Source: an uncultured Lactobacillus sp.
GTDB taxonomy: Bacteria > Bacillota > Bacilli > Lactobacillales > Lactobacillaceae
DNA length: 64,000 nucleotides
Direction: 5' to 3'
Assembly: GCA_948500755.1 (NCBI GenBank)
Contig: CAOOYH010000003.1
Coordinates: 1 to 64,000, forward strand
Below the pieces are notes generated by a model, which worked only from the letters and a program-made list of their open reading frames with translations, was not told the origin of the DNA and made no database searches. Made by a program: the position numbers and the translations under genes. Of this stretch, positions 1 to 7,948 are shown piece after piece (positions within the stretch are counted from its first letter, which is position 1; the number at the start of each line of letters is the position of its first letter).

Positions 1-56
1 TCAAAAGCGACTTTATTAATATACCTGATTTATTCTTTTTTGGCAAGTACTTTTTG

Positions 57-102
57 ATAAAAAAATAAAGCCTTAACAGCAAACTCTTTGCTATCAAGGC
101 TT
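57..102 (-). terminator. Terminator of serS
   Basis: A hairpin with arms AAGCCTTgATAGCAAA and TTTGCTgtTAAGGCTT is followed on the minus strand by a T-rich run. It lies just past the serS stop codon. Confidence 0.85.
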
Positions 103-119
103 CATACGAATATTTTTTA

Positions 120-1427
120 TTAAATTAAACTAGGTTGTTTAGTGATCTTCTTCATACCATTCATGTAAGGAACTAAAACTTCAGGTACAGTAACACTACC
201 ATCTTCATTTTGATAATTTTCTAAAATAGCGGCAACAGTTCTACCTACAGCAAGTCCTGAACCATTTAAAGTATGAACCAAATGAAGCTTGCCATCTTCT
301 CCACGGTATCTAATTTGGGCGCGACGAGCTTGGAAATCAGTACAGTTTGAACAACTTGAAATTTCACGATACTTATCTTGATATGGCATCCAAACTTCAA
401 GATCATAAGTCTTGGCACTAGTAAAGCTTGCATCCCCCGTTGAAAGAGCAACTACATGGTATGGCAAACCAAGCTTTTGAAGAAGATGTTCAGCATTGTG
501 GGTCAACTTTTCAAGTTCATCCCAAGATTCATCTGGCTTACAAATCTTAACCATTTCAACTTTTCTAAATTCGTGCATTCTAATTAAACCGCGCGTATCA
601 CGGCCAGCTGAACCTGCTTCACTTCTAAAGGCTGGAGACATTGCAGTAACGTTAATTGGAAGCTTATCTTCATGAATAATTTCATCACGGAAGTAGTTAA
701 CAAGTGGAACTTCGGCAGTTGGAATAAGCGTCAAGTCACGTGGCTTGTCTGGATCATCGTTATCTACAATAGTGTATACGTCTTCGCGGAATTTAGGGAA
801 TTGGCCCGTTCCTTGCATTGAAGCGTCATTTACAAGGTAAGGTGGAATAATTTCTGTATATCCTTCTTTGGTGTTTTCATCTAAGAAGAAGTTAAATACA
901 GCGCGTTCTAAAAGCGCACCAGCTCCCTTATAGTAAACAAAACGAGCACCAGAAACTTTAGCACCGCGGTCCCAATCAAGAATATCTAAGTCAGTACCAA
1001 GATCCCAATGAGCTTTTGGTTTGAAATCAAATTTAGTAGGTTCTTCCCACTTACGAACTTCTTCGTTATAGCTTTCATCAGGACCAATTGGATCAGAATC
1101 AGCTGGGAAGTTTGGTAAACGAAGCAAGATATATTCTTGCTTTTCAGATAAATCTCTAATTTCATTATCGAGATCTTTAATCTTGTTACTTACTTCTTTC
1201 ATTGATTTAATGGCATCGCTAGCGTCCTCTTTATTACGCTTTGCTTCACCAATCTTCTTTGAAACATTGTTACGTTCTGCTTTTAATTGTTCACTTTCAT
1301 TTAAAGCTTCGCGACGTCTTGCATCAATTTGAATTAATTCATCCAATTCTTCTGGCTTAATTCCACGAGTTGCAAGCTTATCCTTAGCCCAATCAAGATT
1401 CTCACGAATTACTTTTATATCTAGCAT
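120..1427 (-). CDS. serS: Seryl-tRNA synthetase
   Basis: Class II aminoacyl-tRNA synthetase that charges tRNA-Ser with serine in the cytoplasm. At 435 residues it has the usual SerRS length. Residues about 1-110 form the charged N-terminal coiled-coil arm that reaches the tRNA long variable arm. The catalytic domain follows, with the class II motif 2 region FRSEAGSAGRDTRGLIR and motif 3 GSGLAVGRTVAAILEN. The ATG is preceded by GGAGG at good spacing. A T-box leader upstream shows regulation by uncharged tRNA-Ser. The gene is monocistronic, with its own promoter and terminator. Confidence 0.98.
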   Translation of the reverse strand: MLDIKVIRENLDWAKDKLATRGIKPEELDELIQIDARRREALNESEQLKAERNNVSKKIGEAKRNKEDASDAIKSMKEVSNKIKDLDNEIRDLSEKQEYILLRLPNFPADSDPIGPDESYNEEVRKWEEPTKFDFKPKAHWDLGTDLDILDWDRGAKVSGARFVYYKGAGALLERAVFNFFLDENTKEGYTEIIPPYLVNDASMQGTGQFPKFREDVYTIVDNDDPDKPRDLTLIPTAEVPLVNYFRDEIIHEDKLPINVTAMSPAFRSEAGSAGRDTRGLIRMHEFRKVEMVKICKPDESWDELEKLTHNAEHLLQKLGLPYHVVALSTGDASFTSAKTYDLEVWMPYQDKYREISSCSNCTDFQARRAQIRYRGEDGKLHLVHTLNGSGLAVGRTVAAILENYQNEDGSVTVPEVLVPYMNGMKKITKQPSLI

Positions 1428-1444
1428 TTATAAAAACCTCCATA

Positions 1445-1661
1445 AAAAAGAGCCGTCCATCCCTAAATTGGGACGAATCGGCTCTGTCACGACTTCGCGG
1501 TACCACCCATCTTCAGCCTAAACGGCTGCACTTCATTATAAGGCGAATAACGGCGCCAAGCCGTGCAACTATTAATTGCCCACATTTAGAAATCTGGAAA
1601 CGACATCCGTTCGCTCACACCAACCGCGAACTCTCTGAAGTAGTCTTAGGATTTCGTGTTT
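1445..1661 (-). promoter_or_regulatory. T-box riboswitch leader of serS (Ser)
   Basis: The T-box core GGGTGGTACCGCG lies at 1496-1508 on the minus strand. It is followed by a terminator hairpin (1451-1483) with a T run. Stem I base pairs GAAATC (1650-1655) with GATTTC (1589-1594). The triplet TCC (1596-1598), followed by A directly before the 3' arm, is the likely serine specifier. An apical hairpin of arms GTTCGC and GCGAAC carries GGTTGGTG. Uncharged tRNA-Ser should stabilise the antiterminator and allow serS transcription. The specifier call is an inference from the pairing. Confidence 0.93.
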
Positions 1662-2197
1662 TGTTCTATTTTAAGCCATTCTGTTTTTTTGAGCAAATAG
1701 TATTTTTCCTTATACGAAAAAAGATCGCTAATTTGGCTATAGTCGATTTCATAAATGTATTTAAAGCCTAGCTTTTTCAATAAATTTTGCGATTTGAGAT
1801 TATTTTCAAAAGTTCCGGCCCAAATTTCATTTTGATCTAAATTAATAAAAGCGTCTTTAACTACTAAATTAATAGCTTCGGTCATCAAACCTTTTTGGCG
1901 GTAATCTTTATCCATTAAAAAGCCTAATTCTTTAGTCTTAAGCAGCCCGCTTCTTTCATCCATCCCACGTTCATTTAATTCGATTAAGCCGACGACCTGA
2001 TCGTTTTCTTTTAAACAAATCAAGTAACTATTTTTGCGCATGGTATATTGCTTGGCTACTTTTTTGGCTTCCGCTAAATTCTCGTAGCTACCAAAACCAG
2101 CACTATCATGATAACTTTGATCTTTACCCCATTTTAATAAAATTGGAGCATCGTTTTCAGATACATTTCGCAAATAAATTCGTTTTGATTCTAACAT
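1646..2197 (-). CDS. GNAT family N-acetyltransferase (RimJ/RimL type)
   Basis: A 183-residue single-domain GNAT acetyltransferase of the type that moves acetyl from acetyl-CoA to an amine. It starts with the RimJ-like MLESKRIYLRNVSENDAP pattern. The acetyl-CoA loop region reads DYRQKGLMTEAI, and the C-terminal part NNLKSQNLLKKLGFKY is typical of the fold. The substrate cannot be read from the sequence. Its ATG overlaps the stop of the upstream TVP38 gene by one base (TAATG), so the two are translationally coupled. The serS promoter lies inside its 3' end. Confidence 0.88.
   Translation of the reverse strand: MLESKRIYLRNVSENDAPILLKWGKDQSYHDSAGFGSYENLAEAKKVAKQYTMRKNSYLICLKENDQVVGLIELNERGMDERSGLLKTKELGFLMDKDYRQKGLMTEAINLVVKDAFINLDQNEIWAGTFENNLKSQNLLKKLGFKYIYEIDYSQISDLFSYKEKYYLLKKTEWLKIEQNTKS
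1668..1696 (-). promoter_or_regulatory. Promoter of serS
   Basis: TTGCTC (1691-1696), a 17-base spacer and TAAAAT (1668-1673) on the minus strand. The predicted transcript start near 1661 fits the 5' end of the T-box leader. The promoter sits within the coding end of the upstream acetyltransferase gene. Confidence 0.65.
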
Positions 2198-2802
2198 TAC
2201 TTACCAACTAACTTAAGGAGCCAATTTGCCCCATATACTAATCCGATACTATAGGCCGCAATCGTCCATGGCTTACACAAAATAATAATCCAAAAATATG
2301 TCCAGAACTTCATTTCTGTTAGCCCCGCTAATAAACATAGAACGTCATCTGGGGCGGCAGGTGCCAAGATGCAAAGAGCAAAAAACCAGTTGAATTTCTT
2401 TTGATTTTTCGTCCACTTCATGTATTTATTCAAAGTTTCTTCTGAAACAATATGAAAGATAAAGGATCTCCCATAGTATCTTGCCAAGAAGAAGTTAATT
2501 ATTGATCCAATACAAATCCCCACATAATTATAAATAAATCCAGCAACCGGTCCAAAGAAAACCACTCCTCCTAAAAGAGAAACCCCTCCTGGAATAATCG
2601 GAATTACTACCTGTACAATCTGAATTAAAACAAAGACAATTGGTCCAATTATTTGCTTATTTTGCAAATATGCCTTCATTTTTTCTTGATTGGTAAAAAT
2701 CCCCAATCGATACCAATAAATCACCAACAATATAATTATGATTCCACAAATAATAGTGGCATAATTAATTAACTTTCGACTAGTTTTAGCTGATAAGTGC
2801 AT
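2197..2802 (-). CDS. TVP38/TMEM64 family (SNARE-associated/DedA-like) membrane protein
   Basis: A 201-residue integral membrane protein. Hydrophobic segments lie near residues 14-32, 50-90, 92-108 and 140-195. The VIPIIPGGVSLLGGVVFFGP segment and the ILAPAAPDDVLCLLAGLT segment are the two re-entrant-type motifs of the TVP38/DedA fold. Members are thought to act in lipid transport or membrane homeostasis; no specific role is shown here. It is the first gene of a two-gene unit with the acetyltransferase. Confidence 0.87.
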   Translation of the reverse strand: MHLSAKTSRKLINYATIICGIIIILLVIYWYRLGIFTNQEKMKAYLQNKQIIGPIVFVLIQIVQVVIPIIPGGVSLLGGVVFFGPVAGFIYNYVGICIGSIINFFLARYYGRSFIFHIVSEETLNKYMKWTKNQKKFNWFFALCILAPAAPDDVLCLLAGLTEMKFWTYFWIIILCKPWTIAAYSIGLVYGANWLLKLVGK

Positions 2803-2971
2803 TTAAATCATCCCCTAACTTAAATTAATTTTATCAAAATACTTATCCTGTACCCTAAATCTTAAATATATTTAATTATGTTTATCGAAAAGTCAATTTT
2901 TAGTTAATTCCATACTTTATAATATATAATATAAGCGACATATGAGTTTTTTAAAAAGGATGTGTTTATAA

Positions 2972-3766
2972 ATGGTTGTAATAAAAAACAACATTACTTA
3001 TGATTCAGAAAAGAAACTTAAGACAGACATCTACTATCCTAACGATACAACTTCAGCGACAAAAATTTTAATCTTTTGGCATGGTGGCGGTTGGTTCCGC
3101 GGAAGCAAAGACGATGCCAAAAAAGTTGGAATTAATCTTGCTAATGCTGGTTTTATGACCTTTATTCCAGATTATAGTCTTGCCCCTGAGCATGTTTTTC
3201 CTGAAGCTCATAATGACGCAGTCCATTTTGTGAAGTGGCTTTTAAATTCAAACTATACTGATAAAGATGATCAAAAAAACATTGTTCAAATCGGAGCCAG
3301 TGTTGGGGGAACGCTCGCACTTTATGTAGCGGGGAAATATGGCTTTCCTACCGTCACTTGGTCAGCGCCAGTTGAATTTTCAAAATGGATGAAAAACCAC
3401 GAAAATGTTAAACCTTCATATGAAGGGGCTAAAGAGTTTGGTTTAACAGATTTGCATGACATAAATAATTCGTTCTATAAATATTTCACTCTAACTTATG
3501 CAGGAACTGCTGATCAAAAAGTCCTTAAAAAGTTAGATGCGGATTCTTATGATTATAGTCATTTAAAAGAACTCATGATGATTAATTCGGCTGATGAATT
3601 GAATCCTTTACCTAACGTTCTTAATTTCATTCAATTTTTAGCTGATCAAAATTTAGGTGTTGAATTACTCGTCATCAAGGGACATCGTCACGCTATGGCA
3701 TATGCGAGCGATTATATTGATGAATCTCTTGATTTTTTGTATCAAACAATTAAGCGGCAGAAATAA
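2972..3766 (+). CDS. Alpha/beta hydrolase (esterase/lipase-like)
   Basis: A 264-residue cytosolic alpha/beta hydrolase without signal peptide. The oxyanion-hole motif HGGGW is at residues 37-41, as in hormone-sensitive-lipase-like esterases. The nucleophile elbow GASVG has Ser110. Likely acid and histidine residues lie in SADELNP and GHRHAMAY. The natural substrate is unknown. The ATG at 2972 follows AAAAAGGA at 11 bases. A regulator gene starts two bases after its stop, so the pair probably forms an operon. Confidence 0.85.
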   Translation: MVVIKNNITYDSEKKLKTDIYYPNDTTSATKILIFWHGGGWFRGSKDDAKKVGINLANAGFMTFIPDYSLAPEHVFPEAHNDAVHFVKWLLNSNYTDKDDQKNIVQIGASVGGTLALYVAGKYGFPTVTWSAPVEFSKWMKNHENVKPSYEGAKEFGLTDLHDINNSFYKYFTLTYAGTADQKVLKKLDADSYDYSHLKELMMINSADELNPLPNVLNFIQFLADQNLGVELLVIKGHRHAMAYASDYIDESLDFLYQTIKRQK

Positions 3767-3768
3767 TT

Positions 3769-4638
3769 ATGATTAACATTGATAAATTTATAAAAATAAG
3801 AAAATCAAAGAAAATTTCACAAAATGAACTGTCTCATGGAATTTGTACACAATCCACTTTAAGTAAATTCGAAAACAATGGTCAAGTACCTTCCTTTAAG
3901 ATTTTAAAGCAATTGTGTGATCGAATGGGGATTGAAGTTGGCGATATTATTAGACAAAGTAGTGATAATCCTGCAACAAAAAACATGTTTGAAGCAGAAT
4001 TTGCATTCATTACTTATGATTATAATAAGATCCGTGACTTACTTTCTAGCATTCACGAACAAGATTTAAAGCACGAACAAGATCGCCTTCATTTTGATTA
4101 TTTGCGCGGGCTTTATGCGCTGGACGGCGAAAAAAACGACATGACTGCACTTTATTATTTCAACAATATCCTTTCCAACCGTGATATTGCCGATAATAAT
4201 ATTTATCGATTGCTTGCTTTAAATGGATGTAGTCAAATTTATGCCAGTGAAAATGATATGGCAAAGGCCCATCATTATTATGATCAGATTTTGAGCTACA
4301 TTAAAGATATTGACATTGATGATGAATTAACTGCTTTACAAGTTTTGGCTATCTTATGTGATGCTGGTGAATTTTTCGGCAAACAAAAAGAATATAAGAA
4401 GTCTAACTCTCTTTTACGTTATGCTTATTCAATTGCCTCTGAGAAGCATACAGTTTACTTCTTAGCGCGTATTTTATTCCGCTGGGGACTAAATGATATT
4501 GAGCAAGGTAAAGGCCCGGATAAGGCATTACAGCACCTCTATGATGCCTGTGCATTTGCCCGCTTGAATAAGAATCATGTCATTTTAACTAAGGCGAAAA
4601 AATTAATTAAAGAACTCAATCAAAAAAACGTGGATTAA
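3769..4638 (+). CDS. XRE-type regulator with TPR-like domain (Rgg/PlcR-like, RRNPP superfamily)
   Basis: A 289-residue regulator. Residues 5-60 form an XRE helix-turn-helix (SKKISQNELSHG, then QSTLSKFENN). The rest is all-helical and repeat-like, the layout of RRNPP regulators, which bind short peptides through TPR-like repeats. It begins two bases after the hydrolase stop and has no strong ribosome site, so it is likely coupled to it. No peptide pheromone gene is visible nearby, so quorum sensing is not claimed. It may instead act as a plain regulator of its own operon. Confidence 0.8.
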   Translation: MINIDKFIKIRKSKKISQNELSHGICTQSTLSKFENNGQVPSFKILKQLCDRMGIEVGDIIRQSSDNPATKNMFEAEFAFITYDYNKIRDLLSSIHEQDLKHEQDRLHFDYLRGLYALDGEKNDMTALYYFNNILSNRDIADNNIYRLLALNGCSQIYASENDMAKAHHYYDQILSYIKDIDIDDELTALQVLAILCDAGEFFGKQKEYKKSNSLLRYAYSIASEKHTVYFLARILFRWGLNDIEQGKGPDKALQHLYDACAFARLNKNHVILTKAKKLIKELNQKNVD

Positions 4639-4652
4639 TTCCACGTTTTTTC
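4627..4652. terminator. Bidirectional terminator
   Basis: Arms AACGTGG and CCACGTT are flanked by A and T runs between the convergent regulator and ptd genes. The regulator stop codon TAA (4636-4638) sits in the loop. Confidence 0.85.
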
Positions 4653-4653
4653 T

Positions 4654-5157
4654 TTAGATAATTTTGTATCCCACAACTGGATCAGCTGGGCAAGAATTGA
4701 AATCATAGCTTGCTAATTTTTCAAAACTGTTATTTCCATCAATGATAGTTGTTACACCTTGTGCAAGCATTAAATTCATTTCTTTTTCTTTATTTTCAAT
4801 TTCAGTAAATGGGACTAAGATAACTGGCTTGTGAAGCGCACGGAAAAAGCCAATTTCAAAGGCACTTCCGTCATCAATATTGTCCATGTCATACAAGAAA
4901 ACACCACAAGTAGCATTCACAATCCCATTTAAATCATTTTGGTAAGTTGCAACACGCCAAGTCATGCTGCGAACACCGCCAATTTCAGGATTCTTTTCTT
5001 CTGGATCTACGAAATTTTGGTCAAATGGAAAATGTACTTGCCAAACTGTAGGATTTTGAGCAAGTAATTTTCTTGCTTTAGTAACGCGTTCTCTTTGAAC
5101 ATCATTGTAAAATGGTGATCCTAAATAAATCTTTGCGGTGGAAATTTCTGCCGTCAT
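4654..5157 (-). CDS. ptd: Purine transdeoxyribosylase (nucleoside deoxyribosyltransferase class I)
   Basis: A 167-residue enzyme that moves 2-deoxyribose between purine bases for nucleoside salvage. The sequence follows the lactobacillus PTD pattern closely: KIYLGSPFY near the N-terminus, FPFD, NPEIGGVRSM, and the active-site stretch DDGSAFEIGF with the nucleophilic Glu. It resembles L. helveticus PTD as I recall it more than NDT of L. leichmannii (class II). The start follows AAAGGAG. It is a single gene convergent with the upstream regulator. Confidence 0.92.
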   Translation of the reverse strand: MTAEISTAKIYLGSPFYNDVQRERVTKARKLLAQNPTVWQVHFPFDQNFVDPEEKNPEIGGVRSMTWRVATYQNDLNGIVNATCGVFLYDMDNIDDGSAFEIGFFRALHKPVILVPFTEIENKEKEMNLMLAQGVTTIIDGNNSFEKLASYDFNSCPADPVVGYKII

Positions 5158-5244
5158 AAATTACTCCTTTAAAATTTAAAAATATTTATTTTAATTTTAC
5201 CATGATCGGGATGCAATTTTAGTCAAAATTCTGGAAGTTAAATC

Positions 5245-5258
5245 TGAAAACGCTTAGA
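5245..5258 (+). promoter_or_regulatory. Candidate CcpA cre site
   Basis: TGAAAACGCTTAGA matches the cre consensus TGWAANCGNTNWCA at all positions but one. It lies 36 bases before the aldehyde dehydrogenase start, in the likely promoter region, so glucose repression is plausible. Confidence 0.5.
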
Positions 5259-5293
5259 ATTAAAGTGTATTAATTTGAAAAGAAGGTTTGACA

Positions 5294-6676
5294 ATGTCTA
5301 GATATCAATCAATAAATCCATATAATGGCGATGTCTTTGCCACTTTTGAAAATCCGACTGACAAAGAAATCGAAGAATCACTTAACTTAGCTCATATGCT
5401 TTATAAAAAGTGGCGTCATGAAGATCCAAGCACTCGTAGTAAAGAATTGCTTGCTATTGCGGGAGGTTTTCGTGAAAACGAAGACAAAATGGCCCAAATG
5501 ATGACCTTAGAAATGGGTAAACTTTTCAGCGAAGCCAAAGAAGAAGTTGAGCTTTGTATTCAAATTTGTGAATATTACGCTGTCAATGGTGCAGATATGT
5601 TAAAACCACAACCTCTTGAATCAGGTTTAGGAAATGCTTACTACTTAAAGCAACCAACTGGGGTAGTTTTAGCATGTGAACCTTGGAACTTTCCACTTTA
5701 TCAAGTTATCCGCGTCTTCGCCCCTAACTTCATGGTAGGTAACCCAATCATTTTGAAGCATGCTCACAATGTTCCATCTTCTGCTGCTTTAATGGCTAAA
5801 ATTATTAAAAGAGCTGGTGCTCCAGAAGGCAGCTTAATCAATCTTTATTTAAGTTATGATCAATTAGCACAAGTTATTCGTGACCCTAGAATTCAAGGCG
5901 TAGCTTTAACTGGTTCTGAACGTGGCGGCAGCAGTGTGGCTGAAGAAGCTGGTAAGAACTTAAAGAAATCAACCATGGAACTCGGTGGAAACGATCCATT
6001 TATTGTATTAGAGGACGCTGATAAGGATGTTTTACGCAATGTTTTGTCTGACGCGAGAACTTACAATGATGGTCAAGTCTGCACCTCATCTAAGAGAATC
6101 ATTGTTGTTAAGTCCCGTTACGAAGAAGTCTTACGAGAATTAAAGAGTTTATATGAAGTATTAAAACCAGGCGATCCACTTGATTCTTCAACTACTCTTG
6201 CTCCAATGAATTCTGAAGGTGCTAAAGAAAAGCTAGAAAAGCAAGTTCAAGAAGCAGTTGATCATGGTGCACAAATTTACTACCAACACCCAGAAATCGA
6301 ATCAACTGGTGCCTTCTTCCCACCAACAATTCTTACCCACATTGGTAAGGACAATCCCGTCTTTGACAAAGAATTGTTTGGCCCAGTAGCTGAAGTTCAC
6401 TGCGTAGAAAATGAAGATGAAGCTATTAAATTAGCTAATGATTCAAGCTATGGTCTTGGTTCTTCAATCATCAGCAAGAATACTGCTCATGCAGAAAAGT
6501 TAGCTGCTAAGATTGAAACTGGCATGACTGTAATTAATGGCCGCTGGGTAACTGCTCCTGAATTACCATTTGGCGGAGTTAAGAAGTCTGGCTATGGCCG
6601 TGAATTAGGCAAACTTGGCTTGATGGCCTTTGTCAACGAACACTTGGTAATTGACACTACTTCAGAAAACGAATGA
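5294..6676 (+). CDS. NAD(P)-dependent succinate-semialdehyde dehydrogenase family protein
   Basis: A 460-residue aldehyde dehydrogenase that oxidises an aldehyde to its acid with NAD(P). The ATG at 5294 is preferred over the TTG at 5288, because AGAAGG lies seven bases before the ATG. Catalytic residues are visible: Asn132 in EPWNFPLYQ, Glu229 in MELGGNDPF and Cys263 in GQVCTSSKR. It has the short N-terminus of the GabD/YneI-like group. No GABA genes are adjacent, so the true aldehyde is uncertain. A cre-like site upstream suggests carbon control. It is monocistronic with a strong terminator. Confidence 0.9.
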   Translation: MSRYQSINPYNGDVFATFENPTDKEIEESLNLAHMLYKKWRHEDPSTRSKELLAIAGGFRENEDKMAQMMTLEMGKLFSEAKEEVELCIQICEYYAVNGADMLKPQPLESGLGNAYYLKQPTGVVLACEPWNFPLYQVIRVFAPNFMVGNPIILKHAHNVPSSAALMAKIIKRAGAPEGSLINLYLSYDQLAQVIRDPRIQGVALTGSERGGSSVAEEAGKNLKKSTMELGGNDPFIVLEDADKDVLRNVLSDARTYNDGQVCTSSKRIIVVKSRYEEVLRELKSLYEVLKPGDPLDSSTTLAPMNSEGAKEKLEKQVQEAVDHGAQIYYQHPEIESTGAFFPPTILTHIGKDNPVFDKELFGPVAEVHCVENEDEAIKLANDSSYGLGSSIISKNTAHAEKLAAKIETGMTVINGRWVTAPELPFGGVKKSGYGRELGKLGLMAFVNEHLVIDTTSENE

Positions 6677-6699
6677 TTAAAATAAGCTTTAATATAGAA

Positions 6700-6731
6700 A
6701 AAGAACACCCTTTTTAAGAGTGTTCTTTTTC
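6700..6731. terminator. Bidirectional terminator
   Basis: Arms AAAGAACAC and GTGTTCTTT lie between convergent genes, with T runs on both strands. Confidence 0.85.
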
Positions 6732-6734
6732 ATT

Positions 6735-7742
6735 CTACCTCTTCTTAAAATAATTATATCCAGCAAGACCTGTCGTCAATAAACTCGCTAGAATCAAGAA
6801 GTATGCTGATGAACCAACCGAGACTGCATACATCAAAAATTGATTAGTTAATTCGCCAATCACACCATGATTTGATGAATTATTGGAAATCTTAAAGACA
6901 ATATAAATCAAAAATGCAGTTTCAAGCAGCGACAAAATAAAGGCAAAGAATTGACTATTTTTCGTGTTTTTGAAAATATTGTAAATAATAAAAATTGGAA
7001 AGAGAACCAGTAGTAGCCAAAATACATACAAAATAATTGCTGACATAGAAGTATGACTAGAGGAAAGTAGACGATTCGCCAAATTGAGAATTACTTTGGA
7101 AAGAGAAAGTTTTTGAGTATAACTTACATCTGCCACAGCTGCTCCTGAGCCTGTAAATAGCACAATTAAGCTGATTACAGAAGTTAAAACTACAGAAAGT
7201 TGAATATAGCTAAATTTTGACTTGCTACGCTCTTTTACTTTTTCAACATGCCGATTAACGTGGGGATGTGTTTCAGTGAAATTCTTTCCCTTTTTTCTTA
7301 CTTTATCCGTGTGCTCTTTAGCAGTATTGACCACATCTGAACCCATTTTATTAATCATTTCAGTTAGCCGTTTATCAGCTGTATATTGCTCAATTTTATC
7401 TGCTTTATCACAAACAATAAAGAGCCACACCATCAAAACTAAAAACGATGTCCAACCTAAGGCTCGTGAAAAGCTCATGATTACTAAAAGAACTACTCCT
7501 AGTAAGAAAACAATTGTCGCATTACTTCTCACCCAAGCAATCATCTTTTGAATAGTCGTATTTTGTTTTTTCGGTCGAAATTCTTCGCGATATTGTGCAC
7601 GTTTAGGCTGAAGTTGCACACTCTTTTTTTCAGAGTCATCTTCAAAAAAGGTATCCCGATACTTTTTTAAGTTAAAACCACAATTTGGGCAAATCTCATC
7701 ATCTTTGGTAACAGATTGGCCACAATTTGGACATGTAGTCAT
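6735..7742 (-). CDS. Zinc-ribbon domain membrane protein
   Basis: A 335-residue protein of unknown function. Residues 4-24 form a double CxxC zinc ribbon (CPNCGQ and CPNCGF). A charged linker follows, then membrane segments near residues 72-115, 175-200 and a C-terminal cluster of about four helices. The region between about 115 and 170 is lysine-rich and probably cytoplasmic. Such N-terminal ribbons are common in Lactobacillus membrane proteins of unknown role. The start follows AGAGGA at good spacing. It is monocistronic. Confidence 0.8.
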   Translation of the reverse strand: MTTCPNCGQSVTKDDEICPNCGFNLKKYRDTFFEDDSEKKSVQLQPKRAQYREEFRPKKQNTTIQKMIAWVRSNATIVFLLGVVLLVIMSFSRALGWTSFLVLMVWLFIVCDKADKIEQYTADKRLTEMINKMGSDVVNTAKEHTDKVRKKGKNFTETHPHVNRHVEKVKERSKSKFSYIQLSVVLTSVISLIVLFTGSGAAVADVSYTQKLSLSKVILNLANRLLSSSHTSMSAIILYVFWLLLVLFPIFIIYNIFKNTKNSQFFAFILSLLETAFLIYIVFKISNNSSNHGVIGELTNQFLMYAVSVGSSAYFLILASLLTTGLAGYNYFKKR

Positions 7743-7776
7743 AGTAATCCTCTCTTCTCAAAATCAATTTACCTAA

Positions 7777-7785
7777 ATTATATCA
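7777..7785 (-). promoter_or_regulatory. Extended -10 promoter of zinc-ribbon gene
   Basis: TGATATAAT on the minus strand is a perfect extended -10 element about 35 bases before the ATG. No convincing -35 box is seen. Confidence 0.55.
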
Positions 7786-7905
7786 TTTTCATTCTTAAGG
7801 TGTTAGAAGCCACATTTTCCCTTCTCAGCCTTTTTTATTCTAGAAATATAAATTATCCTTCTCGCTTCTCTTACCCTCGTTATGTGCCATTTTTTATTAT
7901 TTAAG

Positions 7906-7936
7906 CAAAAAAATAGAGCAGGACTCAGACCTACTC
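7906..7936 (-). terminator. Terminator of TetR-MMPL operon
   Basis: The GAGTAGG/CCTGCTC hairpin (7916-7936) is followed by a T run on the minus strand, directly after the exporter gene. Confidence 0.8.
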
Positions 7937-7948
7937 CATTAATTTATT

